From Nicotiana tabacum (lineage: Eukaryota > Streptophyta > Magnoliopsida > Solanales > Solanaceae): a stretch of DNA of 64,000 nucleotides. Positions within the stretch are counted from its first letter, which is position 1; every line of letters starts with the position of its first letter. The notes under the pieces were generated by a model, which was given only the letters and a program-made list of their open reading frames with translations, had not been told where the DNA came from and did no database searches. The position numbers and the translations under genes were made by a program. Below, piece after piece: positions 1-10,791 of this stretch. The stretch spans positions 149,705,084 through 149,769,083 of the forward strand of contig NC_134101.1 in the NCBI RefSeq assembly GCF_000715075.1. The letters are read 5' to 3'.

Positions 1-229
1 TATTGAGACTACAAATGATTGGAAGATTGATAATCTTCATGTTTTCACAATCATAGGGGTAAAATAATATGTATGTGAGAAGCTACCCGCCTTATTCTTT
101 AATTTGTGCTATATCATGTATCACAGTAAACCAGAAGTTTACTAAAGCAAAAGTTTATGCCATAGTAAACCAGAAGTTTACTAAGAGATAACACATGACA
201 TGATAAACTTGAAGTTTTCATTTGCCATT

Positions 230-1040
230 TTTAAATGAGCTATTTGAGAATTCAGATAAGCATATACTAAAGAACTAGAAGATTCTTCAGGAATTCTCAT
301 GTGTTGCTTGTTCTCATAATGAATTGATTATACCAGCTAAAGTTGGGACTAAGACCCCTGATTCTGAAATATATAAAATGTGAATATGGGCCCGTTCACC
401 TATCATGTGAACCACTTATAGGTGCATATATGAGATGATTATATGTGTAATTATTGTCAACCTGCAGTGGCATTTGGAATTGCTTTTCTCGATTAAGAGC
501 ATAATTTTCAGATTATGAAATCAAGACAGTTCATCTTGATAATGCTGGTTTATATCTAAGCTGGTTTAGCATTGAATACCTCCTATTAATGGCTAAACCA
601 TTGCTTATAAGAACAAAGCTTCATGTGTTGGTCTAATATTTTCTAAATTGCATATAGCAACACTTGTATGCATCAGATCAACAATATATGATAAGTCCTC
701 CCTTCACAATTGGTTTAGGATCAGAAACCAAATATTTTTACTATCTTTTGTTGCGTGGTATATGATTAATTTCACTACTATAATACACAAAGATATGTTT
801 CCCAAAGATGATTGGGGATATATGTTAGTTTTTCTAACATTTGGGGGATGGAATAAACAGTTGAAAAATATGCTATATGAATCGAATTATCATGATCCTC
901 ACTTAGAAGATAATTCAAGTCGAATGCCAGAAACATTTGCTGATCCAAAATTAAATATCATATTTCAGGTGCAAATGCTCCTATTAAAATTAAAGTCCCT
1001 AAAGGATAAAGTTTATTGTACGCATGAAGAGTGGTAGACC
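230..1040 (+). pseudogene. copia integrase remnant (core and C-terminal part)
   Basis: Fragments in several frames resemble the copia integrase: around 380-440 a stretch like the start of the catalytic core, at about 520-545 a VHLDNAG-like segment carrying a catalytic Asp region, and at 900-1040 the linker reading ending in SGRPIGIKG that precedes RT in copia polyproteins. Stops and frameshifts occur every few dozen codons. The integrase would have inserted the cDNA copy into nuclear DNA. The identification rests on order and short motifs, so individual boundaries are approximate. Confidence 0.55.
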
Positions 1041-1099
1041 AATCGGTATCAAAGGTAACAATCCTTGAAAAATAGTAGGATCTAATGATCAAAATGAGG

Positions 1100-1700
1100 A
1101 GGAAATAAGCTCTAGAAGAGCCCACGACATAACATTTCATGAAACTCCCGAAAAAGTTCAGTTACCTGAAAATAAAGAAAGTGATGAGATCTCAACAAGT
1201 TATGTCGCTTCGGAACTGACATAAAATGATCGTCGACGATATATTTAATACAATATAGTGCACAATATTGTAAACGATTGTGAGGATCGGACTAGTAGTC
1301 CAGACACTTGAAGATGTCATACCATTTAGATACAAGTCTTAACCTATATGACTTATTTGGCTAAATCTATATGAAGATCCTTGAAGGATTGAAAATGCCC
1401 GAAGCATATAATTCAAAGTCTTGAGAAATGTACTCGATCAAATTATAAAGATCTTTGTATGGTTTAAAGCAATCTGTGCGCGTGTGGTATAATCGCCTCA
1501 GTAAATATTTGCTGAAAGAAAGTTACATATATTATGTTATTTGTCCATGTATTTTTATAAAGAAAATATCAACAAAATTTTTACACTTGCAATTTATGTT
1601 GGTGACATAAATCTTATTGGAACTCCGAAAGAGCTCCAAGAGGGTCTTAAAAATACTTTTACATGTACAAAGTGTACCCATTAAGTACACCAATGAATAT
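1100..1700 (+). pseudogene. copia reverse transcriptase remnant, catalytic box mutated
   Basis: Short recognisable RT blocks occur in shifting frames: SLYGLKQS near 1453-1480, followed by WYNRLSKYLLKES, and the catalytic box at 1595-1606, which reads YVGD instead of YVDD, so one of the two metal-binding aspartates is lost. Upstream text at 1320-1440 fits the RT palm but is shortened. The large N-terminal part of RT is missing or unrecognisable. This is a dead copy by both frame and active site. Confidence 0.65.
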
Positions 1701-2355
1701 TCAATCACTTGAAGTGAATAAAGATCTGTTCCAATCTCTAGAAGAGGATGAGGAGCTCCTTGGTCCTGAAATACTCTATCTCAGTGTAGATGGTGCACTT
1801 ATTTATCTTGCTAATGCTAACAAAAGTGGTGCAGATCGTATTGGTAATGCAGATGCAGGTTATTTATCTGATCCCCAAAAAGCTCGATCTCAAACCGGCT
1901 ATGAATTTACATATGGAGGTACTGTTATATCATGGCGCTCCACGAAGGAATCTATTGTTGCTACTTCTTCAAATCATGCTGAGATAATAGCTATTCATGA
2001 AGCAAGTAGGGAATGCGTATGGTTGAGATCAATAATTCATTTTATTAGAGAAAAATGTGGTTTGAAATGTGAGAAAAGACCCACAATTTTATACGAAGAC
2101 AATGCCGCATGCATTGCCCAATTGAAGGGAGGATTTATAAAAGGAGATAGAACGAAGCACATTTCACCAAAATTATTCTACACACACGATCTTCAGAAAA
2201 GTGGTGACATTGATGTGCAATAAATCCGTTCAAGTGATAATCCAACAGATTTATTCACTAAATCTTTGCCAACTTCAACTTTTGAGAAGATGGTACACAA
2301 GATTGGAATGCGGAGACTCAAATATTTGAAACAAGGTTTTCATCAGGGGGAGTAA
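1663..2355 (+). pseudogene. copia RNase H domain, truncated in frame
   Basis: A 186-codon open stretch (1663-2223) followed after one stop by the expected C-terminal end, finishing with TAA at 2353. Seen: DAGYLSDPQKARSQTGY near 1850, WRSTKESIVATSSNHAEI near 1933 and YEDNAACIAQLKGGFIKGDR near 2092, which are the conserved blocks of copia RNase H, including the Asp, Glu and Asp of the active site. Compared with the family, about 60 residues between the RT C-terminus (LANAN near 1812) and KSGADRIG are missing. The stop at 2221 replaces a glutamine codon. RNase H would degrade the RNA template during cDNA synthesis. Best preserved coding part of this copy. Confidence 0.8.
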
Positions 2356-2367
2356 AATACGCAATGC

Positions 2368-2530
2368 ACTCTTTTTCCCTTACTAAGGTTTTTTCCCATG
2401 GGGTTTTCCTTATAAGGTTTTTAATGAGGCACCTAACAATGCGTATTACTAAATATGTGTACTCTTTTTCCTTCACTAGAATTTTTTTCCCACGTAGTTT
2501 TTCCTAGTGAGGTTTTAATGTGACACATTA
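2368..2530 (+). repeat. imperfect direct repeat, two ~93-bp copies
   Basis: Two copies begin ACTCTTTTTCC at 2368 and 2461 and run through CCCA...TTTTTCCT...AAGGTTTT to a short 'gaggcac/tgacac' end. They lie between the stop of the copia polyprotein and the LTR. A first purine tract (2346-2352) precedes copy 1 and the actual PPT (2548-2556) follows copy 2. Confidence 0.7.
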
Positions 2531-2547
2531 TCTTTTAATGAACATCC

Positions 2548-2556
2548 AAGGGGGAG
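2548..2556 (+). promoter_or_regulatory. polypurine tract of the copia element
   Basis: AAGGGGGAG lies directly before the LTR start TGTTATAAATA. In this family the tract primes plus-strand DNA synthesis. A similar GGGGGAG at 2346-2352 ends the polyprotein reading frame. Confidence 0.75.
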
Positions 2557-2839
2557 TGTTATAAATATATTATATTATGGATGTTCATTTAGTACTCCAC
2601 TGTAAATAATCTTCCTGAAGAAGCTTATCCATATGGGACTCCACCGTAAATATGTTTATCCATTTAGTACTCTATTGGAAATAAGCTTCCTGAAGAAGCT
2701 TATCACTTCGGTACCCGGTTATGGATAAACATTACCCTAGGTAGAAAATTATCCATACCGGGTATAATAAGCTTATCCATTCAGTACTTCGTTATGGATA
2801 AATATTGCTCTCAGTAGAAGATTATCCATATCTGGTATA

Positions 2840-2904
2840 GTAGCAGCTTACACAGCAGCTTGCAGTAGCAGCTTACACAGCAGCTTGCAGTAGCAGCTTA
2901 CACA
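2840..2904 (+). repeat. 25-bp tandem repeat in the copia LTR, about 2.6 copies
   Basis: The unit begins GTAGCAGCTTACACAGCAGC and repeats at 2840, 2865 and 2890. It sits just upstream of the TATA box at 2920, where copia LTRs of Solanaceae often carry tandem promoter boxes. An enhancer role is inferred from position only. Confidence 0.7.
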
Positions 2905-2919
2905 AAAACTTCCTTTCTT

Positions 2920-2928
2920 CTATAAATA
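2920..2928 (+). promoter_or_regulatory. TATA box in the copia LTR
   Basis: CTATAAATA preceded by a pyrimidine-rich stretch (TTCCTTTCTT). It is placed after the 25-bp repeats and about 100 bp from the LTR end, which fits a pol II promoter of a copia LTR. Confidence 0.6.
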
Positions 2929-3027
2929 GAAGAGATTTCAGTTCATTATGTATATCAGTTTGAATTCGAATAATATATCAGTTTCTCTCTATACTTGTCT
3001 TTACTTTACAGTCTTTATTTTATAACA

Positions 3028-4183
3028 GATCTAGCCTTGATTCTTTTTTTCTCTTTTTCGTTAGTTCTGTTTTCTCTATTATTTGTCATTTTATTTTATT
3101 GTTTAAACGTGTTGTTAATTGGGTATATGATTTCAAGTGTCACCAAGTTTTGAAATTGAAAATAGGATTTCCACATTTTAAGCTTATTAGAAGCAATAAT
3201 GTATTCAAGTTGGCCATGAGATTTAGGCTTGGTTTAATAAAAAGCAGAAGTCATAGGAAAGATTGAATAATGGAATGGTACTAGTAGTAACTTTAAGAGT
3301 AAATTTGGACTTTAAGTGTTGGGTTCTATTTGATGTTACTTTGTAATTTGGCAACAGAACGACTCAAGTTGTTCTCTAGCCATCATTGTATATGATGTGT
3401 GGACTTTAAGAAGTTATTGGGACAAATAATAAAAGTTTGGCAGACCCGTCATAATTTAATTCATAAACTAACACATCTTTCCATAATTAATCCACCTTGC
3501 TCCTTTCACAATAAATTCCATAATTCTAGATTTGAACAAATAATTGCAAACCTTAGGAAAATAATTCTCTTGAATATTCGTAGTTTGCTTTAGGCTTGAT
3601 TTAGACTAGTATGGTGATTATATATACGTTCGCGTAACATAATTGCGAATTTAATTCTAAAAAGTAACTCGAGGGATGCTTTCGCTCAACTTCAACCAAG
3701 ATTTTCTTAATAAAATAAACAAAGCGTTATTAATTGTGGACACGTTTGCGTGACATGATTTTTGACGCGCCAAAAGAAAAGAGTATAGGTACGCGTAACT
3801 CAATTCTTTAATTACGAATAAATCAAGTGATTAAAAGCGGTAAAATGACAAATGCACATAGATCCTAACAATGAGTAGTTAAACAATTTAAGCCAAGTAA
3901 TAATCACTAAGCGACCGTGCTAGAACCACGGAACCCGGAAATGCCTAACACCTTCTCCCGGGTTAACAGAATTCCTTATCTAGAATTTCTGGTTCGCAGA
4001 CTTCAAAAAGGAAAGTCAAAATTTCCTCGATTTGAGATTTAAAATAAACCGGTGACTTGGGACACCATAAATTATTCGAAGTGACGACTCTGATTAAATT
4101 AAATAATTCCATTTCGATTTATGTCACTTCAATTGGAAAAACTCCTTTATATCCCCTCACGGTAGTAAAAAGGAGGTGTGGCA
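3028..4183 (+). repeat. Element A 5' LTR, right part (left part cut off by the copia insertion)
   Basis: Collinear with the 3' LTR at 21637-22798 and nearly the same length (1156 against 1162 bp). Shared landmarks are GATTAAAAGCGGTAAAATGAC, CTAGAACCACGGAACC and AGAATTCCTTATCTAGAA. It ends GGAGGTGTGGCA, where the 3' LTR ends GGAGGTATGACA. Confidence 0.9.
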
Positions 4184-4187
4184 GCTC

Positions 4188-4205
4188 TGGCGACTCAGAT
4201 GAGGA
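4188..4205 (+). promoter_or_regulatory. Element A primer-binding site
   Basis: TGGCGACTCAGATGAGGA starts 4 bases after the LTR end. It matches the TGGCGACTC...GGGGA type of site seen in Ogre elements, which is complementary to a tRNA-Arg 3' end; the tRNA assignment comes from family knowledge and is not tested here. Compare element B at 32861 (TGCTGACTCTGCTGGGGA). Confidence 0.7.
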
Positions 4206-4939
4206 CAAGAACCCAAAACTTCTGGTTCAGGGTTCAAGAATTCGAGCTTGTTAATGCGATTTTTATTTGGCTTTATTGTTGATATTACTGTATTTTCTGG
4301 ACTTACTGTGCTAATTGTCATTTACCGCTTTGATATTACTTGTAATGCATCTAAATGTCTTCTTACGCCACCCCTCTGAGTCTTCTGAAAATGGTGCACA
4401 TGTTCGCGTGGCCCGCTGTTTCTATAGAAATTATACCAAATAGATCGAGGCTGGGCCGGCAACAAGGTCGGGTAGACTTTAGTGCTCCCGTTACATTGCC
4501 CCTCTTTGGCCCCAATTGTCCGCTCGGGTAGCCCAGGTCTAGACCATAAACCCTAGGTTTTAAACCTAGAATAACGCAACCTCATGTCGGATCTCTAGTA
4601 GGAACGATTATTTGCATCACGTGCATTTGACTTTGGGGACTCAACACAGAGGTTGGGTCCGTCTAGGACAGGTGTACCCAAAATAAAGACCATCCTGATG
4701 CATCTTACGTGCTATGTGATATTTATTTATTTCGGCTTGCATGTTGACCAGTTAGGAAAAGGGAATAAAGAAAAAAAACAAGAGTGAGGTAGGAGAGAGA
4801 ATTTACCCGGTTTTTATAAATCTCGGTATTTGCAAATATCCCGAAACTTTGCCGAATTTTGAAAAAAAAGAGAAAAAGAAAAGAGGAAAATGTATTTCAA
4901 AAGAGTGAGTCAAATATCACGTTTTTGTATCAAAACTGA

Positions 4940-5009
4940 CCGAACTATGCGGGTCTGATTCTCACCAGATTTGAGATACGTAGGCAAACTTCATCGGTTC
5001 CGGGCCCAA
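4940..5009 (+). repeat. Conserved module copy 1 (core GATACGTAGGCA)
   Basis: Reads CGAACTATGCGGGTCTGATT, then GAGATACGTAGGCAAAC, then a CGGTTCCGGG end. The same order (GAACTACG, CTGATTC, GATACGTAGGCA, GGTTC/TCGATCACA) recurs at 5951, 16270, 20206 and, on -, at 55203 and 53286. This copy bounds the A-rich block on its left. Confidence 0.75.
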
Positions 5010-5900
5010 TTTTTTAAAAAAATCCAAAAAAAATATTTTCTTTTAATTCTTCCTTAGAAGCATTTCCTTAGAAAATTCAAAAAAAATAATAAATTTTTAA
5101 ACTCAAAAAAAAAATAGTTTCCTTCTTTCTCAAGTCTTTCATACGAAAAAAGAAATAGAAAGAAAAATCAATAAAGGATTCAAAATCCAAAATACGGGTT
5201 CCTTCATTTTGAAGTATTTTTCCCCAAAAAAAAACAGAAACAAAGATTCAAAAAAAAATTCTTTTCTTCTTTAGAAGTCTTTCCTTTGTAAATGTTCATA
5301 AAAAAATTGAGAAAATAAAAGTCCAAAAATATTTTTGCTTTTCTTTAAAAGTACACTTAGAAATGCGAGATGTTTTCTTAACAGTCCTTCTTTCGAAAAT
5401 TCACAAGTCAAAACAAAAATCCAAAAAAAGGAATATTCTTTTCTCTCTTTCAAAGTCTTTCTTTCGTAAAAGTTTTAAAAAAAATAATTTCGAAAACATT
5501 GAAGTCCAAAATATTTTCGCTTTTCTTTATAAGTGCTTTTGTAAATAAATAAAAACTCAGAAATCCAAAGCATTTTTTATTGAAAGTCCCTCTTTCGAAA
5601 ATTCAGAGGCAACATCTAAAATCCAAAAAATATTTTCATTCTTCTTTAGAAAAAGATAAAACAATTGAAAATTCAAACAAAAAATATTTTTCTTTTACTT
5701 TTGAAAATTCCAATTAAAAGAAAAGGAATTTTTAGAAGTCTCTTTTTTTCAAAAATAAAAGAAAAATCCAATAAATATTTCATTTATTCCTTTAAAGCAT
5801 TTTTTTTAGAAAACTCCAAAAGAAATAAAGAAAATCATCCAAAAAAATCAAAAATCAAAAATGTTTTTTTTCCCTTAAAGCTTTCATGATCTTAGTTTTA
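5010..5900 (+). repeat. A/T-rich degenerate repeat block in the element A leader
   Basis: Irregular repetition of 'tccaaaaatattttc', 'ttttctttagaagtctttc' and 'tttcgaaaattca' with long A runs. Periods are uneven (roughly 70-90 bp by eye). It is bracketed by module copies 1 and 2. Confidence 0.55.
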
Positions 5901-5950
5901 TAAAAAGTAAAAAAAAGAGTTAGTTTATTTACTCTATTTTTCGATCTTCC

Positions 5951-6021
5951 CAAACTACGCAAGATTTGATTCATGCGGCGTCATGATACGTAGGCAATTC
6001 CCATCAGATTCGATCACAGCC
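5951..6021 (+). repeat. Conserved module copy 2
   Basis: Reads CAAACTACGCAAGATTTGAT, then CATGATACGTAGGCAATTCC, then GATTCGATCACAGCC. It bounds the A-rich block on its right. A purine-rich (GAAAAAG) stretch follows. Confidence 0.75.
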
Positions 6022-6460
6022 ATAAATAAATTGAGTGAAAAATAAAAAAAAGAATAAAATTTTGAGTGAAAAAGAAAGAAAAAGTGAAAAAGAGAGCGAC
6101 AAAAAATAAAAGAGTGAAAAACCAAAAAAAAAAGAAAAAGAAAAAGAAAAGAGAGTGCCAAAAAATAAAAAAGCGGCAAAAATGAAATGGAAAAAATCAA
6201 GAGTAATTAAAGAGAGGCAGAAATGAAGAAAAGAGGTACAGAGTGTAAAGATCTAGTTAAGGCCGGGATGAAACATGCAATTGTTCAGACAGACGGTAGA
6301 AGCGCTTAACTGTTAGGTGCATTGCATCCCAACGCGCGATTTCCTATATGTTAATTGTTTCAAAACTAACAAGGTTGTTGGATGTGCAAAAAACTAGGTT
6401 TTGGTGGTTGGTTTTACTGGTAGTCTAGCCTCCCCTCCTTAACAAGATCCAAAGGCACAG

Positions 6461-7787
6461 ATGTCCTCCGCAAGCAATCTACCAATCATCGGTCCTGAGG
6501 ATAGCCCGACATCGGTTATTCTGCGGCTAAAATCAGCAGCTGCTGAAGAGAATAAGATGTTGCGTCTCCGCATATTGGAAATGTGGGACGCTGCAATCCC
6601 TGGGCTCCCTGAGTTGATCCCCAGGTCAGGTGATGTTACCAACGCCCCTGTGCCCAACCCGCTCATTCCATGTGGGCACCCTCCAATGCTGTCCAATGTT
6701 CCTGGCATTCCTTCTATGGTTCGCCCCCAAGCGCCAGTTTTCCCGGTGTCCACAACGTCAGTCAAAAATAACATATGTGGCCTCGTACCCCTTCACTCAA
6801 CCTACGCAATATGATCTCTCGGGGGAGCGAGAAAAGGTTATTTAAAAATCTCGAGCAAGAGGAAATGACTCGGAAGATGAAGATCCTGGAACAAAGCCTG
6901 AAAAACATGCAAGGTCTGAGTGGCCAAAAAAGTATCTCATACTCTGACCTTTGTATGTTTCCCCATGTCCACTTGCCAGTTGGCTTCAAGATGCCAAAAT
7001 TTGAAGAGTACGACGGGCATGGAGACCCGGTCGCTTACCTGAAACGATATTGTAACCAGTTGAGAGGCATTGATGGAAAAGAGGAGCTACTAATGGCCTA
7101 TTTTGGGGAAAGCCTCACCAAAATTGCTTCTGAGTGGTATACAGATCAAGAAATTACTTATTGGCGTGTATGGGATGATATGGCTCGCGATTTTGTCCGC
7201 CAGTTCCAATATAATGTGGACATCGCTCCCGAAAGAAACTCCTTGTCCAATTTGAAAAAGAAAATCGTGGAAAGCTTCCGCGAATATGCTGTCAAATGGC
7301 GTGAGCAAGATACCAGGGTAAAGCCTTCAATGGACGAAACTAAAATGGTCGCGGTTTTTTTGCAAGCCCAAGAGGCTGACTACTTCTAGAACATGATTTC
7401 TGTTATGGGTAAGCCATTCGCTGAGGCTATCAAAATTGGGGAAATAGTTGAAAAAATGGGTCGAATCTTGAGTCATGCTACTTTTAAAACCACATCACTA
7501 GATGTTCAAAATGGTTCGGAGGGTTTGATGAACATAAATGGGAGTTAGGAGGGAGCCATGATGGTTTCAAGCTCGAGGGGGGCCCGCAGGTCATTCAGCA
7601 AGTCATATGTGCCTCTTATGGTCCCACCACACTATTATCCCCTTCAAGGTGATGCTTATGTCGTGGCACCGCGTCACTATGCGGGGATGAGCACGCAATC
7701 TTACACGCAACCATAACATCATATACAAAACCGAGCTCTGCCTCCCAAAAATGCCCATCCTTACCAAGCTCAATATAATTCTCAATC
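6461..7787 (+). pseudogene. Element A gag, N-terminal part (split by element H)
   Basis: Capsid-like protein that would package the element RNA in cytoplasmic particles. It opens with MSSASNLPIIGPEDSPTSVI; a frameshift near 6775-6830 leads into a 6775-7389 frame with a coiled-coil-like stretch and the retrotransposon gag core (FEEYDGHGDPVAYLKRYCNQ near 6999, then SFREYAVKWREQ near 7275). Stops follow at 7387 (TAG), 7545 and about 7713. The proline/tyrosine-rich tail resumes after element H at 14956. The gag core is of the Ogre/Tat type. It is broken by at least one frameshift, three stops and a 7.2-kb insertion. Confidence 0.8.
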
Positions 7788-10657
7788 TGTGATGACCCGG
7801 CCAGTTGTCTCATGAGTTACCGCTCCGTTTCCCCAATTTCAGCTTCTTTATGCTTCGTTATCCGTGTTTTATGTGACCGGGTTGATTAGTTTGAGTTCGG
7901 AGAGGATTTGGCAAGAAATGAGACATTTAGTCTCTTTTGAGAAGGTTTAAGTTGGAAAAGCCCACCAGATGTTGACTTATGTGTTAGAGGGCTTGGATGT
8001 GAGTTTCGATGGTTTGGTTAGCTTGAGGGGTGGATTTATGACTTAGGAGCGTGATCAGAATGAGTTTTGGAGGTTCGGAGTAGAATTAAGCTTGAATTGG
8101 CGAAGTGTTTATTTTGGCGATCTCCAGTTGTTAGGAGAGATTTTGATATAAGGGTCGGAATGGATTTCCGAGAGTTTTAATAGCTTCTTTGTGTCATTTT
8201 TGATGTGTGTGCAAAATTTCAGGTCATTCGGACGTGGTTTGGTTGGGTTTTTGATCAAAAGCGTATTTCGGAAGATCATAGAAACTTATGCTTAAATCCC
8301 ATGTGCTTTGAGTGATTTGGTGTTGTTTGAGGTGTTTTGATGATTGGATCAAGTTTGAATAAGGTTTTAGGATGTGTTAGTGCCTTTGATTGAGGTCCCA
8401 GGGGCCTCGGGTGAGTTTCGGGTGGTCAATCAGACCATTTTGGAGTTTAGAAAATTGCAGAAAATCATTTCCAGCAGTTGCACACATTTTGGTTTCCGCG
8501 TTCGCGGGAAGACCCTCGCGTTCGCGAAGAGTCTGCTGAGGGAGGTGAAGGTTTAGCCTTCGCGTTCGCGAGGCAGGTGTCGTGTTCGTGAAGGGGTTGC
8601 GAGGTTGTGCAACGTGTTCACGAGAAGGTGTTCGCGAGCGCGTATAAGGAATTGAGTCAGATGGGCCCAAGGTAATTTGTTCATCGCGTTTGCGTAAGGT
8701 TGTACGCATTCGTGAAGGTGTAGGAGGCAGAAGCATCGCATTCATGATGGGTGTTACGCGTTCACGTAGAGGAAAATCTGGTCAACACGAGTTTGTGCTT
8801 CACGAACGCGTGGGTTTGACCGCGTTCGCGAAGAAGGAAAGTCAGGCCTGGGCAGAATGTTTTTAAGTCGTCTTGTCCGCGATTTTGGATCTACTTTCAC
8901 CCATAGCTACTCATTTTTGGAGGTTCTTGAAGGAGATTAAAGAGGGATTCAAGGGAAATTGATTTGAGATAAGAATTTCGGACCTAAAACTCGATTCTAT
9001 TGTGAAATCCACCTAGAAAATTATGGAAACTTAAGCTAAAAATGGAAAAACTAGGGCTTGGAATTTTGGACTTTTGATTGGGGATTTGGAGGACCATTAA
9101 GGGTCGGATTTTAGAACTTTTGGTATGTACGAACTCATGGAGAGATAAGGAACCCGTTGATGTGAAAATTTTTGAGTTTCGAGAAGTGGGCCCGGGACTC
9201 GGGTTTTGCTAATTTCGGGATTTTTGGTATTTTTCGATTGGTTTTGCTTGGGATTTGTTCCCTTAGCATATTGTGATGTATTCGTCCTGATTTTAGATAG
9301 ATTTGACGCGAGTGGAGGCGGATTTGAGGGGCAAAGGCATCACGAGCTAGAGTTTTAACCGGCTCGAGGTGAGTAATGATTGTAAATGATGCTCTGAGGG
9401 TTTGAAACCCCAGATTGCACATCGTGGTGCTATATTGAGGTGAGACACACGTTGAATGACGAGCGTGGGGTTGTGCACTATTGGGGATCGTGACTTGGTC
9501 TGTCCCGATTAATGATTTTACCGCGTATTTGACTGAACCTTATTTGTTATCATCATGATTTGGGCTGATTGCCATATTTGGGCTTCGTGCCAACTATTTG
9601 AACCCTTTGGGGATTTTATCACTATTTCCTTACTGTTTTGACTTATTATTTGAACTCAGTCATGCTATTTTCCACTATTTACTACTCAGCCATTTTTGCT
9701 CAGTTTTGAGACATAAACGATATTTCAAATGATGTTTTGGGCTGAGAAATACTATTTTTACTAATGTCCGAGGGGCTTGTGATGATTTTTGGATTGAGTA
9801 CGATCGAGGGCCAGATGTGAGGATACACTGATACTGATAGAGGCCGAGGGCCAGAGATACATATATACGCCACGAGGTGGCTTGATTGATATGAGGCCGA
9901 GGGCCTAGATTTGATGCCACAAGATGGCTTGATATTGCACTTGGGCCGTAAGGGGCCCCTCTCGGAGTCTGTACACGCCTAGTGATCACGAGTATCCAAT
10001 GTGATGTGAGATTGTTGCCCGGGAGGCGGATTGTGGTTACTGTGCCCGAGGGGCAAACTTCTATTTTTTACTTACCTGTCAATTACTTGCTTTATTTGTT
10101 GAATTCTTACTTTCCTCTTCACTGTCTTATTGCTTAAGTGATTCTTTTGCTACTTCATTATAGAATGACTTGTGCCTTACGTGTTTTCTTACTTTCAGTC
10201 ATTATTTATATTTATTACTCACTGGGTCGGTGTACTCACATTACTCCATGCACCATGTGTGAAGATTCAGGCGTCACTGGTTCCGCTCCTGAGTGTTGAT
10301 TCCTCCAATTTTAGGCGGTATTCGGAGACTACGAAGTAGTTGTTGGCGTCTACAGCCCTGTGTCTCTATTATCTTATCATCTTTTATTTCCGTCAAACAC
10401 TTGTACTAAATATTGGATTTAGAAAACTTGTATTATAGCCTATAGATGCTCGTGACTTGTGACACCCCACTTAGGGTTGTGTCGGGTTGGATATTCTGCA
10501 CCTTTTTTGACATTTTTCGCTGTTTAGAATCATTTAATCACGCTTATATTGTTTTTAATGTTGATTAACTGCTTAAAATGAGAATTTGGTTCAATTAGCT
10601 GGCCTTGTTTTCACTAGAGGCGCCATCACGACCGGGTTCAGGGTTAGGGTCGTGACA
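7788..10657 (+). repeat. Element H 5' LTR (2870 bp)
   Basis: TGTGATGACCCGG...GGGTCGTGACA. Its last 1245 bp (9413-10657) match the truncated 3' LTR (13706-14950) at equal length. It contains a CpG-rich repeat cluster at 8485-8850. Near 9775-9990 is the block with CCGAGGG...CACGAGGTGGCTTGAT repeats seen again in the 3' copy. Confidence 0.88.
8485..8850 (+). repeat. CpG-rich 'CGCGTTCGCG' sub-repeats in the element H LTR
   Basis: At least ten copies of C(G/A)CGTTC(G/A)CG(A/T)AG-like motifs spaced 20-40 bp, e.g. TCGCGTTCGCGAAG near 8515 and TTCGCGTTCGCGAGG near 8560. The core TCGCG-TT-CGCGA is self-complementary. Several copies carry C-to-T or G-to-A changes (CGTGTTCGTGAAG), as methylated CpG decays. 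Confidence 0.7.
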
Positions 10658-10660
10658 AGT

Positions 10661-10673
10661 TGGTATTAGAGCC
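10661..10673 (+). promoter_or_regulatory. Element H primer-binding site (initiator tRNA-Met type)
   Basis: TGGTATTAGAGCC, three bases after the LTR end. It differs by one base from the standard TGGTATCAGAGC site, complementary to the initiator tRNA-Met 3' end. Confidence 0.85.
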
Positions 10674-10791
10674 TAGGTTACATAGGTCTCACGAGTCATG
10701 AGCAGGTTTTGTAGAATCTCGCAGATCGGTACAAAGACGTCTGTATTTATCCTCGAGAGGCTGCAAAACCTTTAGGAAAAACTTCATATTC

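Larger units (their letters stand above)
1..3027 (+). mobile_element. Ty1-copia retrotransposon, 3' part, ending in a full 3' LTR
   Basis: Seen: remnants of integrase, reverse transcriptase and RNase H in copia order (INT before RT), then a purine tract and an LTR with inverted ends TGTTATAA/TTATAACA. The 5' end lies before the window. The bases after the LTR (GATCT from 3028) continue a sequence that is uninterrupted at about 21637 in the 3' LTR of the surrounding Ogre-like element, so this copia element inserted into that element's 5' LTR. The left target duplication is outside the window. Coding parts are heavily broken, so the copy cannot move by itself. Confidence 0.85.
2557..3027 (+). 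repeat. copia 3' LTR (471 bp)
   Basis: Starts TGTTATAAATAT directly after a purine tract and ends TTTATAACA, so the ends form an 8-bp inverted repeat with TG...CA. A TATA box (CTATAAATA, 2920-2928) lies about 100 bp before the end, as in many compact copia LTRs, and the R/U5 part follows. The inner region holds repeated 'cttatccat...gtac' blocks and a 25-bp tandem repeat. The right flank begins GATCT, the candidate 5-bp target duplication. Confidence 0.85.
4206..6460 (+). other. Element A leader (5' UTR), non-coding
   Basis: About 2.25 kb between the primer-binding site and gag. It holds unique sequence (4206-4900), a conserved module (4940-5009), an A/T-rich block (5010-5900), a second module (5951-6021), a purine-rich stretch (6022-6240) and a short unique part before gag. 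The lysine-rich open stretches here come from poly-A sequence and are not genes. Autonomous Ogre elements carry ORF1 in this position, and no trace of ORF1 is visible here. Confidence 0.65.

Noticed and set aside
5363..5889. Lys/Phe-rich small proteins in the leader
   Set aside because: Products of A/T-rich degenerate repeats, without conserved motifs or start context.
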